From Candidatus Segatella papionis (GTDB taxonomy: Bacteria; Bacteroidota; Bacteroidia; Bacteroidales; Bacteroidaceae), in contig DBLF01000022.1 of NCBI GenBank assembly GCA_002297965.1, positions 1-6,194 on the forward strand: a DNA stretch of 6,194 bases, in the 5' to 3' direction. A program made the position numbers and the translations under genes. Positions 1 to 3,501 of the stretch are shown one piece after another. Positions within the stretch are counted from its first letter, which is position 1, and each line of letters opens with the position of its first letter. The notes under the pieces are model-generated. The model searched no databases and was not told the DNA's origin. It saw only the letters and a list, made by a program, of their open reading frames with translations.

Positions 1-20
1 TACGCAACAGAGTTGCGATT
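1..20 (+). repeat. Short palindromic repeat, family 1, with a T-tract (possible terminator)
   Basis: The arms CGCAAC (3-8) and GTTGCG (12-17) form a 6-bp stem with an AGA loop. The same 20-bp unit recurs at 4887-4906 and 4911-4930. Here the stem is followed by A and seven T's (20-26), so on the plus strand it could act as a weak intrinsic terminator for a gene ending left of the window. On the minus strand it lies about 60 bp downstream of the DUF6169-like gene and has no U-tract in that direction. That it is a repeat is clear; the terminator role is inference. Confidence 0.6.
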
Positions 21-80
21 TTTTTGATTTTGTTCCCCACAGCAGTATCGCTCTGCACTGGTCGCCACTCGAATGGGGGA

Positions 81-599
81 TTAATCTTGGATGCCAAGAT
101 TTGGCTTATGACTAAACATCTCTATTGTTTCACCAAATTCTGTCAAGACCTTGCCTAGATTTGGATTGTCGTTCCTTATGATAACGGCTGCAACGTTATC
201 GATACCATATTCATCAACCAATGTTGAAGTCACCATAGTAAAACGGTTGCGATACTCATAAGTATCGAACCAATTCTTAAACAGCCTACCTCGCATTAAT
301 TGCTTTCCATCACTTGTAGAGCATAAAAACAACATCGTTGCTTTATTTGCATTGAAAAATTCTTCAACAATAGCTATAACAGTCTCTTTAACTTTTCTAT
401 CACGAGGCGATTTTACTCCATTAAGATTACCGATAATAAACTCGTAGGATTCATCGGACTGTATCAAATCATCAGGCATAAAACCGATGGAGAATTCAGC
501 ACCTGAATCAGCAATAAAGGTGTATGCACCTTCTTGAGAGTCCTCCTTTACCTCATAAGGCGCACAATAATTAATTCTTTCTAAATCCAACTTCTCCAT
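81..599 (-). CDS. DUF6169-like protein, function unknown
   Basis: The product is 172 aa, acidic and apparently soluble, with no signal peptide or membrane segment. From memory it resembles the DUF6169 family of short Bacteroidota proteins: an N-terminal strand-rich part with an F-x-A-D-x-G-A-E-F-S pattern, then a conserved core (about residues 60-110) with P-R-D-R-K-V, an I-V-E-E-F-F helix, a hydrophobic L-F-L-C-S-T-S-D strand and a following R-x-F-x-x-W-F. No catalytic motif is visible and no biochemical function is known to me. I chose the ATG at 599 over an ATG five codons upstream (614), because it overlaps the TAA stop of the preceding 54-codon ORF by one base (TAATG), a typical coupling arrangement. 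The gene is AT-rich (about 38% G+C in one hand-counted 60-base line, against 60% in a line of the amidase gene), which may indicate separate acquisition. The family call is from pattern memory and needs a profile search. Confidence 0.7.
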   Translation of the reverse strand: MEKLDLERINYCAPYEVKEDSQEGAYTFIADSGAEFSIGFMPDDLIQSDESYEFIIGNLNGVKSPRDRKVKETVIAIVEEFFNANKATMLFLCSTSDGKQLMRGRLFKNWFDTYEYRNRFTMVTSTLVDEYGIDNVAAVIIRNDNPNLGKVLTEFGETIEMFSHKPNLGIQD

Positions 600-763
600 T
601 ATGATAAGATGCAAAAAGATTCAGCTTCTTTGCCCGTTCTGCGACGGTAGTCTTCTCTCATACGCATTTCCATCTTGGCAATATACTCTGCTTTACGCTC
701 ACGTGAAGCCTTGAAGCGTCGTATAAAATCTGCTTTTTTCTCTTCTATATTCATTGTTTTCAT
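599..763 (-). CDS. Small basic ORF coupled to the DUF6169-like gene
   Basis: This ORF encodes 54 aa. The product is strongly charged and probably helical, rich in Lys, Arg and Glu: N-terminal M-K-T-M-N-I-E-E-K-K, a middle with R-R-F-K-A-S-R-E-R-K and M-E-M-R-M-R-E-D-Y-R-R-R, and a C-terminal C-I-L-S. There is no membrane segment. Support for a real gene is threefold. An AGGAGA sits 7 bases upstream of the ATG at 763. A near-consensus Bacteroidota promoter (794-825) is correctly placed, giving a leader of about 24 nt. The stop overlaps the next gene's ATG by one base. A second in-frame ATG lies three codons in (754). I do not recognise the family. The two-gene layout resembles a toxin-antitoxin or partner pair, but nothing in either sequence proves that. 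Confidence 0.65.
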   Translation of the reverse strand: MKTMNIEEKKADFIRRFKASRERKAEYIAKMEMRMREDYRRRTGKEAESFCILS

Positions 764-793
764 TGTTTTATCTCCTATTTAATACGTTCGCTG

Positions 794-825
794 CAAATTT
801 ACGACTTTCTTTTGAAAACGCCAAA
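794..825 (-). promoter_or_regulatory. Bacteroidota-type promoter for the 54-codon ORF / DUF6169-like pair
   Basis: On the minus strand there is TTTG (825-822), then 20 nt, then TAAATTTG (801-794). This matches the Bacteroidota primary-sigma consensus TTTG / 19-21 nt / TAnnTTTG at every defined position. The predicted transcript start is near 787, about 24 nt ahead of the ATG at 763. It is the best promoter match in the window. Confidence 0.75.
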
Positions 826-873
826 GGTTTTTATAGAAAACTTCGTTTATCAAGTAACTTTCTCATTAATCTT

Positions 874-898
874 CAGCGAGGGCGGCTAGCCCTCGCTG
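874..898. repeat. Hairpin, palindromic repeat family 2, copy A
   Basis: Arms CAGCGAGGGC (874-883) and GCCCTCGCTG (889-898) form a perfect 10-bp stem with a 5-nt loop, lying 33 bp past the stop of the helix-turn-helix gene. No T-tract follows on either strand, so if it ends transcription it is not a classical intrinsic terminator. A related hairpin with matching flanks (TTCAGC before, TCCTCC after) lies at 6140-6159, which marks this as a dispersed element. Confidence 0.6.
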
Positions 899-931
899 TC
901 CTCCCTTCTCCCTAGAGCTGCTGACGCATCC

Positions 932-1288
932 CTACTCCTTCACCACATGGTAGTTGCCAGCCAATAGGTTGACGGCTACGATGAAGTCTTCCTCGGTGAA
1001 GACGGAGCGCTCGCCTGTCGCCTCGCAGAAGGCGGTGCTGCGGGCTGCCAGCAACTCGAAGGCTACCTTGTTGCGCTCCTTCGGGGTCTTGGCTGCCTTC
1101 AGCAAGACATGCTCAATGATGGAGGCCTGGTCGAGGGTCAGGCTGGTTCCCTTCTCCATGTGGCGGATTGCCGACTCGGAGATACCCAACACGTGAATCA
1201 TCTCATACTGGCTGTATTTGCGACCAGTCTGGGGATTCACCAACTTACTAACACGCTGCCATAGTACGTTACCATACTTGGCGGTCAA
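932..1288 (-). CDS. Helix-turn-helix transcriptional regulator, start uncertain
   Basis: The 118-aa reading frame carries one Xre/Cro-like helix-turn-helix at about residues 25-50 (Y-S-Q-Y-E-M, then V-L-G-I-S-E-S-A-I-R-H-M-E-K-G). A helical C-terminal part (about 51-118) follows, with no enzyme motif, so a dimerisation or effector region is likely. The only start codon that opens this frame is a TTG at 1288, and it has no Shine-Dalgarno. It overlaps the TGA of a 7-codon ORF starting with two ATGs (1308-1285) that contains a run of seven A's. One extra A would fuse the two frames and add M-M-I-K-K-N-A in front. So the true protein may begin at 1308 through slippage or an indel. The gene diverges from the plus-strand gene at 1425, and the shared intergenic region holds a palindrome that could be its operator. 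Autoregulation or control of the cassette is plausible but unproven. Confidence 0.75.
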   Translation of the reverse strand: MTAKYGNVLWQRVSKLVNPQTGRKYSQYEMIHVLGISESAIRHMEKGTSLTLDQASIIEHVLLKAAKTPKERNKVAFELLAARSTAFCEATGERSVFTEEDFIVAVNLLAGNYHVVKE

Positions 1289-1308
1289 TGCGTTTTTTTA
1301 ATCATCAT
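1285..1308 (-). other. 7-codon mini-ORF with A7 run overlapping the regulator start
   Basis: On the minus strand, two tandem ATG codons (1308-1303) open a 7-codon frame (M-M-I-K-K-T-H) that ends in TGA at 1287-1285, overlapping the regulator's TTG by two bases. The A7 homopolymer (T's at 1293-1299 on the plus strand) is where a one-base gain, or -1 slippage, would join it to the regulator frame. It could be a coupled leader peptide, a programmed slippage site, a phase-variable switch or a sequencing error. Confidence 0.5.
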
Positions 1309-1336
1309 GTTAAATATTTAATTAATTTATATTAAA

Positions 1337-1356
1337 CGACGTAGGATTCTACATCG
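1337..1356. promoter_or_regulatory. Imperfect palindrome, candidate operator between divergent genes
   Basis: CGACGTAG (1337-1344) and CTACATCG (1349-1356) are inverted with 7 of 8 positions matching around a 4-bp centre. The palindrome lies between the divergent regulator and the plus-strand gene, ending four bases before the -33 element. A second copy of the right arm, inverted (CGATGTA, 1379-1385), overlaps the -7 element. This is a typical place for a repressor site of the neighbouring helix-turn-helix protein, though binding is inference only. Confidence 0.4.
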
Positions 1357-1360
1357 TATC

Positions 1361-1391
1361 ATTGCCATGTCCAAATTTCGATGTATCTTCG
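1361..1391 (+). promoter_or_regulatory. Bacteroidota-type promoter for the plus-strand gene at 1425
   Basis: ATTG (1361-1364), 19 nt, then TATCTTCG (1384-1391) match TTTG / N19 / TAnnTTTG with one mismatch in each box. The predicted start is near 1398, giving a leader of about 27 nt to the ATG at 1425. Because no clear promoter precedes the DUF4248-like gene, this one may also feed transcripts into the structured leader at 1703-1798. Confidence 0.55.
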
Positions 1392-1424
1392 CTGCACAAT
1401 AATCACCTAAAAATAAGAATAACG

Positions 1425-1700
1425 ATGGAAGAATCAAATGAGAGATTTTACGTAGAGCGCTTCCGAGTTCCGAAGGAGAAGGAGGCAAGTTGTTTCATTA
1501 CCGTCAATCAGGTAACTGGTATCTTGAACCAGGATTCCAACCTTCACTTCACCGACCAGGAGGTGATGAAGTCGATGACCAAGTTGGGGTTCACGCTCAT
1601 GGTGCATTGCAGCAAGACGGTGGAAGAACTGGGCTTCTTCGTGGTGCCGCTGATGCAGGTGGCTGACAGACTTCACCTCCGCTGCATGGTACCGATTTAA
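1425..1700 (+). CDS. Protein of unknown function, 91 aa
   Basis: I do not recognise this protein. It has no signal peptide or membrane helix. Visible parts are a charged N-terminus (about 1-20), a strand-like segment with C-F-I-T-V (about 23-27), a Q-E-V-M-K-S-M-T-K-L-G-F-T helix-strand unit (about 45-57), and a hydrophobic C-terminal half with G-F-F-V-V-P-L, ending in M-V-P-I. I chose the ATG at 1425 over the in-frame ATG at 1362, because the upstream codon would lie inside the promoter (1361-1391), before the predicted transcript start. The gene diverges from the helix-turn-helix regulator and comes just before the attenuator-like leader. That suggests it is the first gene of the plus-strand cassette or a small accessory regulator of it. 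Confidence 0.7.
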   Translation: MEESNERFYVERFRVPKEKEASCFITVNQVTGILNQDSNLHFTDQEVMKSMTKLGFTLMVHCSKTVEELGFFVVPLMQVADRLHLRCMVPI

Positions 1701-1702
1701 GG

Positions 1703-1798
1703 CAAGTGGACTTCAATGGCACTTGAAGTGCAGTTCATCGGCTGATGATGTCCACTTCGTGGGGCGATGAAGTGGACATCATTTCTTCGCCCCTTTTT
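1703..1798 (+). promoter_or_regulatory. Attenuator-like structured leader with competing stems
   Basis: The 140 bp after the stop at 1700 contain overlapping inverted repeats. AAGTGGAC occurs twice (1704-1711 and 1770-1777), and both copies can pair with the single GTCCACTT (1750-1757). The second pairing belongs to a perfect 14-bp stem (1745-1758 with 1769-1782). Its loop holds GGGGCG (1761-1766), which is the 5' arm of the terminator hairpin closing at 1788-1793. Pairing of the 14-bp stem and of the terminator are therefore mutually exclusive, the hallmark of transcription attenuation. Other small stems (1710-1716 with 1723-1729; 1735-1739 with 1744-1748) add alternatives. The pairing is seen in the sequence; the regulatory role is inferred. 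Confidence 0.5.
1761..1798 (+). terminator. Intrinsic terminator ahead of the DUF4248-like gene
   Basis: GGGGCG (1761-1766) pairs with CGCCCC (1788-1793), extended inward after a bulge by AAG (1770-1772) with CTT (1785-1787), and five T's follow directly (1794-1798). It would end transcripts from the gene at 1425 about 43 bp before the next ATG. It competes with the perfect 14-bp stem at 1745-1782, which is itself followed by a T-rich TTCTT. Confidence 0.6.
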
Positions 1799-1840
1799 CT
1801 TACCCCAAACCATGTTTAACCCTATAATATAATAAGGTAT

Positions 1841-2023
1841 ATGAAAGCAATGCTAAAAAGTGAGCTGGCCGAACTGGCTGGCGTGTCGAACCGAACGTTC
1901 GGCAGATGGCTGTCGATGCATCGGGATGAGCTCTCCCGACTGGGTATCTCGCATGCGGCGAGGTTGATACCGCCCATAGGGGTGAAATTCATCTGCGACA
2001 CTTTCGACATCGACCTCTCATGA
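1841..2023 (+). CDS. DUF4248-like small protein (probable DNA-binding)
   Basis: The product is 60 aa with a compact helical fold and no membrane segment. The N-terminal K-S-E-L-A-E-L-A-G-V-S-N-R-T-F-G-R-W-L reads like a helix-turn-helix or winged-helix entry. The end (L-I-P-P-I-G-V-K-F-I-C-D-T-F-D-I-D-L) parallels the 'T-P-R-Q-V-x-x-I-x-x-x-L-G' ending of DUF4248 proteins as I remember them. This family commonly precedes an HU-family gene in Bacteroidales, as it does here. The start at 1841 follows AAGG at short spacing; the ATG at 1850 is an alternative. No Bacteroidota promoter is evident immediately upstream, so expression probably depends on read-through of the attenuator-like leader. The HU gene downstream has its own -7 element, so the two need not be one transcript. 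Confidence 0.65.
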   Translation: MKAMLKSELAELAGVSNRTFGRWLSMHRDELSRLGISHAARLIPPIGVKFICDTFDIDLS

Positions 2024-2050
2024 TGGAGCGAGAAAGTGACGGAACCAGAC

Positions 2051-2070
2051 TTATTGCGACTTATCTCGAC
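2051..2070. repeat. Two 10-bp direct repeats upstream of the HU promoter
   Basis: TTATTGCGAC and TTATCTCGAC are adjacent direct repeats with 8 of 10 bases identical, one DNA turn apart and about 50 bp upstream of the HU gene's -7 element. Paired sites at one-turn spacing can be protein-binding half-sites. A second direct repeat, TGACGGAA at 2037 and 2086, lies in the same region. There is no other support. Confidence 0.3.
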
Positions 2071-2119
2071 GAAAAAGGCGCAAACTGACGGAAAGCGACA
2101 GTGGCTTGACAGAATGTTG

Positions 2120-2127
2120 TAACTTTG
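2120..2127 (+). promoter_or_regulatory. -7 element of the promoter for the HU-family gene
   Basis: TAACTTTG matches TAnnTTTG exactly and is followed by CA, as is common in Bacteroidales promoters. No TTTG lies 19-21 nt upstream, so the -33 box is poor. The predicted transcript start is near 2134, leaving a leader of about 49 nt to the ATG at 2183. Confidence 0.6.
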
Positions 2128-2182
2128 CATCGTCATTCAGAGAGGATGACCTTGATGTTAAACCATTAAATCTAAATGCGTT

Positions 2183-2797
2183 ATGATTAACTATTCTGTT
2201 TTTATGATGGCGAACCCTCAGAACAGGGATGCTGCCGACAAGGCTTATGCGAAGCCTCAGATTACCGAGTTGGTATCGTTTACCAAGTTTGTGCAACACA
2301 TCGCCGACCACAATGGCGTGTTCTCTCGTGGCACGGTTAAGGGCGTGATAGCCGACATGTGCGAGTGCCTCGTGGAACAGCTCCTGGAGGGCAAGAAGGT
2401 GCAGCTCGGAGAGTTGGGCAACTTCTGGATCTCGCTCTCTAGCGAGGGAGCGGAGAGCACCGACAAGTTTACTGCCGACAAGATCAAGGTGGTGAACATC
2501 GTCTTCACTCCTGGTCCTGACTTCGAGAACTTGGTTGGCAAGGCTGAGTTCAACCTCGTGAGCAGTCGTGCCGCTCAGGCTGCTACCCTCAAGGCTGAGA
2601 AGGCTGGTGCCACTACCGTGGATCTCGCCGAGGCGAAGAAGAAGAACAATTCTGCCGACAAGGGCAGTGGCTCTACTACGGGTTCGGACACTGGCGGTGG
2701 CTCTAACACGGGTTCCGATAACACTGGCGGTGGCTCTGGCAGTGGTAGCACCGTAGATCCTGGCGACTCAGGCAACGGCGATGGAACCGTGGAATAA
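2183..2797 (+). CDS. HU-family DNA-binding protein with glycine-rich tail (HU-HIG type)
   Basis: The product is 204 aa. Residues 1-126 match the Bacteroidales HU-like domain: an N-terminal N-Y-S-V-F-M-M-A-N-P, a helical part with T-E-L-V-S-F-T-K-F-V-Q-H-I, the helix E-C-L-V-E-Q-L-L-E-G-K-K-V-Q-L-G-E-L-G-N-F-W-I-S-L (62-85), and K-V-V-N-I-V-F-T-P-G (102-111) ahead of the last helix. Residues 127-159 form an Ala/Lys-rich linker. Residues 160-202 are almost only Gly, Ser, Thr, Asp and Asn, built from duplicated units (see the repeat at 2678-2740). This fits the family described as 'HU domain fused to wHTH, Ig or glycine-rich motif'. It probably binds DNA in the cytoplasm, and the tail is likely disordered and acidic. 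The gene sits between a DUF4248-like gene and a smalltalk/amidase pair, the usual cassette order. Its exact role in the cassette is unknown. Confidence 0.9.
   Translation: MINYSVFMMANPQNRDAADKAYAKPQITELVSFTKFVQHIADHNGVFSRGTVKGVIADMCECLVEQLLEGKKVQLGELGNFWISLSSEGAESTDKFTADKIKVVNIVFTPGPDFENLVGKAEFNLVSSRAAQAATLKAEKAGATTVDLAEAKKKNNSADKGSGSTTGSDTGGGSNTGSDNTGGGSGSGSTVDPGDSGNGDGTVE
2678..2740 (+). repeat. In-gene tandem repeat coding the Gly/Ser/Asp tail
   Basis: Two adjacent units (2678-2707, 30 bp; 2708-2740, 33 bp) share ACGGGTTC, then a G-S-D coding stretch, then ACTGGCGGTGGCTCT. The second unit has one extra codon (Asn). All changes keep the reading frame. Such in-frame repeats can expand or contract and vary tail length between strains. 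Confidence 0.7.
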
Positions 2798-2804
2798 GGT
2801 GATT

Positions 2805-2838
2805 GGGGGGAGCTTTTGGGTTCCCCTCTCTCCCCTTT
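2805..2838 (+). terminator. Weak terminator or attenuator after the HU gene
   Basis: GGGGGGAG (2805-2812) pairs with CTCTCCCC (2828-2835) through one G-U pair, followed by only TTT (2836-2838). A competing stem uses GGGGA with TCCCC closer in. The short T-tract suggests partial termination, which would lower but not abolish read-through to the small downstream gene. Confidence 0.4.
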
Positions 2839-2866
2839 CCGCTGTGTCTTAACCTTTATTTTGTTG

Positions 2867-2879
2867 AACCCTTAAATCT
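2867..2879 (+). promoter_or_regulatory. Leader motif shared with the HU gene
   Basis: AACCCTTAAATCT here matches AACCATTAAATCT (2161-2173) at 12 of 13 bases. Each copy ends 9-10 nt before the chosen ATG (2183 and 2890). With no Shine-Dalgarno at either gene, it may be a shared translation-start or mRNA-binding element. Confidence 0.45.
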
Positions 2880-2889
2880 TTATCGTACT

Positions 2890-3012
2890 ATGGATGAAAT
2901 GAATGGTAACGCCAAGAAATTTTCTTGGATCAATATCTTGAATGCGGTGGTGCAGGCTTTGATAGCCGCACTCACAGCATTGGGAGTCAGCTCGTGCGCG
3001 AATGCGATGTGA
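2890..3012 (+). CDS. Small hydrophobic 'smalltalk'-type peptide with C-terminal lipobox
   Basis: The product is 40 aa: a short polar N-terminus ending in Lys9-Lys10, one hydrophobic segment (about 14-33, N-I-L-N-A-V-V-Q-A-L-I-A-A-L-T-A-L-G-V), then S-S-C-A-N-A-M. Its size, composition and position between an HU-family gene and an N-acetylmuramoyl-L-alanine amidase fit the Bacteroidales family named 'smalltalk protein'. V-S-S-C at 33-36 satisfies a lipobox pattern. If it is processed, the mature product would be a five-residue lipopeptide; if not, a single-pass membrane peptide. I chose the ATG at 2890 for its distance from the shared leader motif. An ATG at 2899 is possible, and a longer in-frame extension to 2803 would overlap the candidate terminator. 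The gene probably shares a transcript with the amidase, whose ATG is 30 bp after this stop. Confidence 0.75.
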   Translation: MDEMNGNAKKFSWINILNAVVQALIAALTALGVSSCANAM

Positions 3013-3014
3013 AA

Positions 3015-3042
3015 ATGTTGAGTGTTGAATGTTAAATGTTGA
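3015..3042 (+). repeat. Four 7-bp tandem repeats running into the amidase start
   Basis: Four heptamers of consensus ATGTTGA fill the gap between the small peptide gene and the amidase; units 2 and 3 each carry one change. The next bases, at 3043, are the amidase's ATG, in register with the repeat. The array spans all but two bases of the 30-bp intergenic space. Confidence 0.75.
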
Positions 3043-3495
3043 ATGATGAGAACCACACAACTTATGAGGGCGGAGGATGTGAAGTACTTGGTGCTGCATT
3101 GCTCCGCCACCCGATGCAACCAGGACTATCCTGTGGAGCATCTTCGCCGCGACCACAAGGCTCGTGGGTTCCGAGACATCGGCTATCACTTCTATATCCG
3201 CAAGGATGGCACGAAGACGCAGCATCGAATGCTGCTAGAGGTCGGTGCCCACGCCCGTCCCTATAACCGTTGCTCGATCGGCATCTGCTACGAGGGAGGG
3301 CTGGATGAGCAAGGCAACCCTTGCAATACCTTGACTCCTCAGCAATACGAGCGAATCAAGGACTTGCTTATCAACCTTCACAAGCTCTTCCCGAAGGCGA
3401 AGATCGTGGGGCATCGTGACTTGCCTGGCACTACACCCAAGGAGTGCCCGTGCCTGGATGCCCAGGCTGAGTTCGGATGGATAGAAGGACGTTAG
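3043..3495 (+). CDS. N-acetylmuramoyl-L-alanine amidase, T7 lysozyme/PGRP type
   Basis: The product is 150 aa, one amidase-2 domain of about the usual size for T7-lysozyme-like enzymes. It cleaves the bond between N-acetylmuramic acid and L-alanine of peptidoglycan. The expected zinc ligands are present: His19 in L-V-L-H-C-S-A-T, His124 in V-G-H-R-D-L, and Cys135 in T-P-K-E-C-P-C-L-D. Tyr48 (G-Y-H-F-Y-I) and Lys133 correspond to the T7 lysozyme active-site Tyr and Lys. All catalytic positions are intact, so activity is expected. There is no signal peptide, so export would need another route or lysis. The start could be 3043 or the adjacent ATG at 3046. It is the last gene of the plus-strand cassette, and its stop overlaps the stop of fcl on the other strand by three bases. 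The phage-like fold without other phage genes suggests a domesticated enzyme. No holin is recognisable unless the neighbouring membrane peptide serves as one. Confidence 0.92.
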   Translation: MMRTTQLMRAEDVKYLVLHCSATRCNQDYPVEHLRRDHKARGFRDIGYHFYIRKDGTKTQHRMLLEVGAHARPYNRCSIGICYEGGLDEQGNPCNTLTPQQYERIKDLLINLHKLFPKAKIVGHRDLPGTTPKECPCLDAQAEFGWIEGR

Positions 3496-3501
3496 TCCTT
3501 C
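3484..3501. terminator. Hairpin spanning both convergent stop codons
   Basis: GAAGGAC (3484-3490) and GTCCTTC (3495-3501) form a perfect 7-bp stem with a 4-nt loop (GTTA) that contains most of the TAG of the amidase and the TAA of fcl. The position suggests a bidirectional transcript end, but no T-tract follows on either strand. The stem partly codes for the last residues of both proteins. Confidence 0.4.

Noticed and set aside
1362..1424. Upstream start at 1362 for the unknown plus-strand gene
   Set aside because: The ATG at 1362 falls within the promoter elements (1361-1391), before the predicted transcript start near 1398, so it would not be in the message.
1824..1834. TATAAT-like sequence before the DUF4248-like gene
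   Set aside because: The Bacteroidota primary sigma factor does not use a TATAAT box, and no TTTG or TAnnTTTG accompanies it. It is A/T-rich leader by chance.
2803..2889. N-terminal extension of the small peptide gene to 2803
   Set aside because: The extension would cover the GC-rich hairpin at 2805-2835 and place the hydrophobic segment in the middle of a longer protein. The 40-aa form matches the family size and the leader motif spacing.
2872..3225. A 117-codon minus-strand frame across the small peptide and amidase genes
   Set aside because: It runs opposite to two supported genes and has no recognisable domain. Part of it is only the complement of the heptamer repeat.
3043..3495. The amidase as evidence of a prophage
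   Set aside because: No integrase, capsid, tail, portal, terminase or recognisable holin gene is present. Such amidases are common as single chromosomal genes in Bacteroidales.
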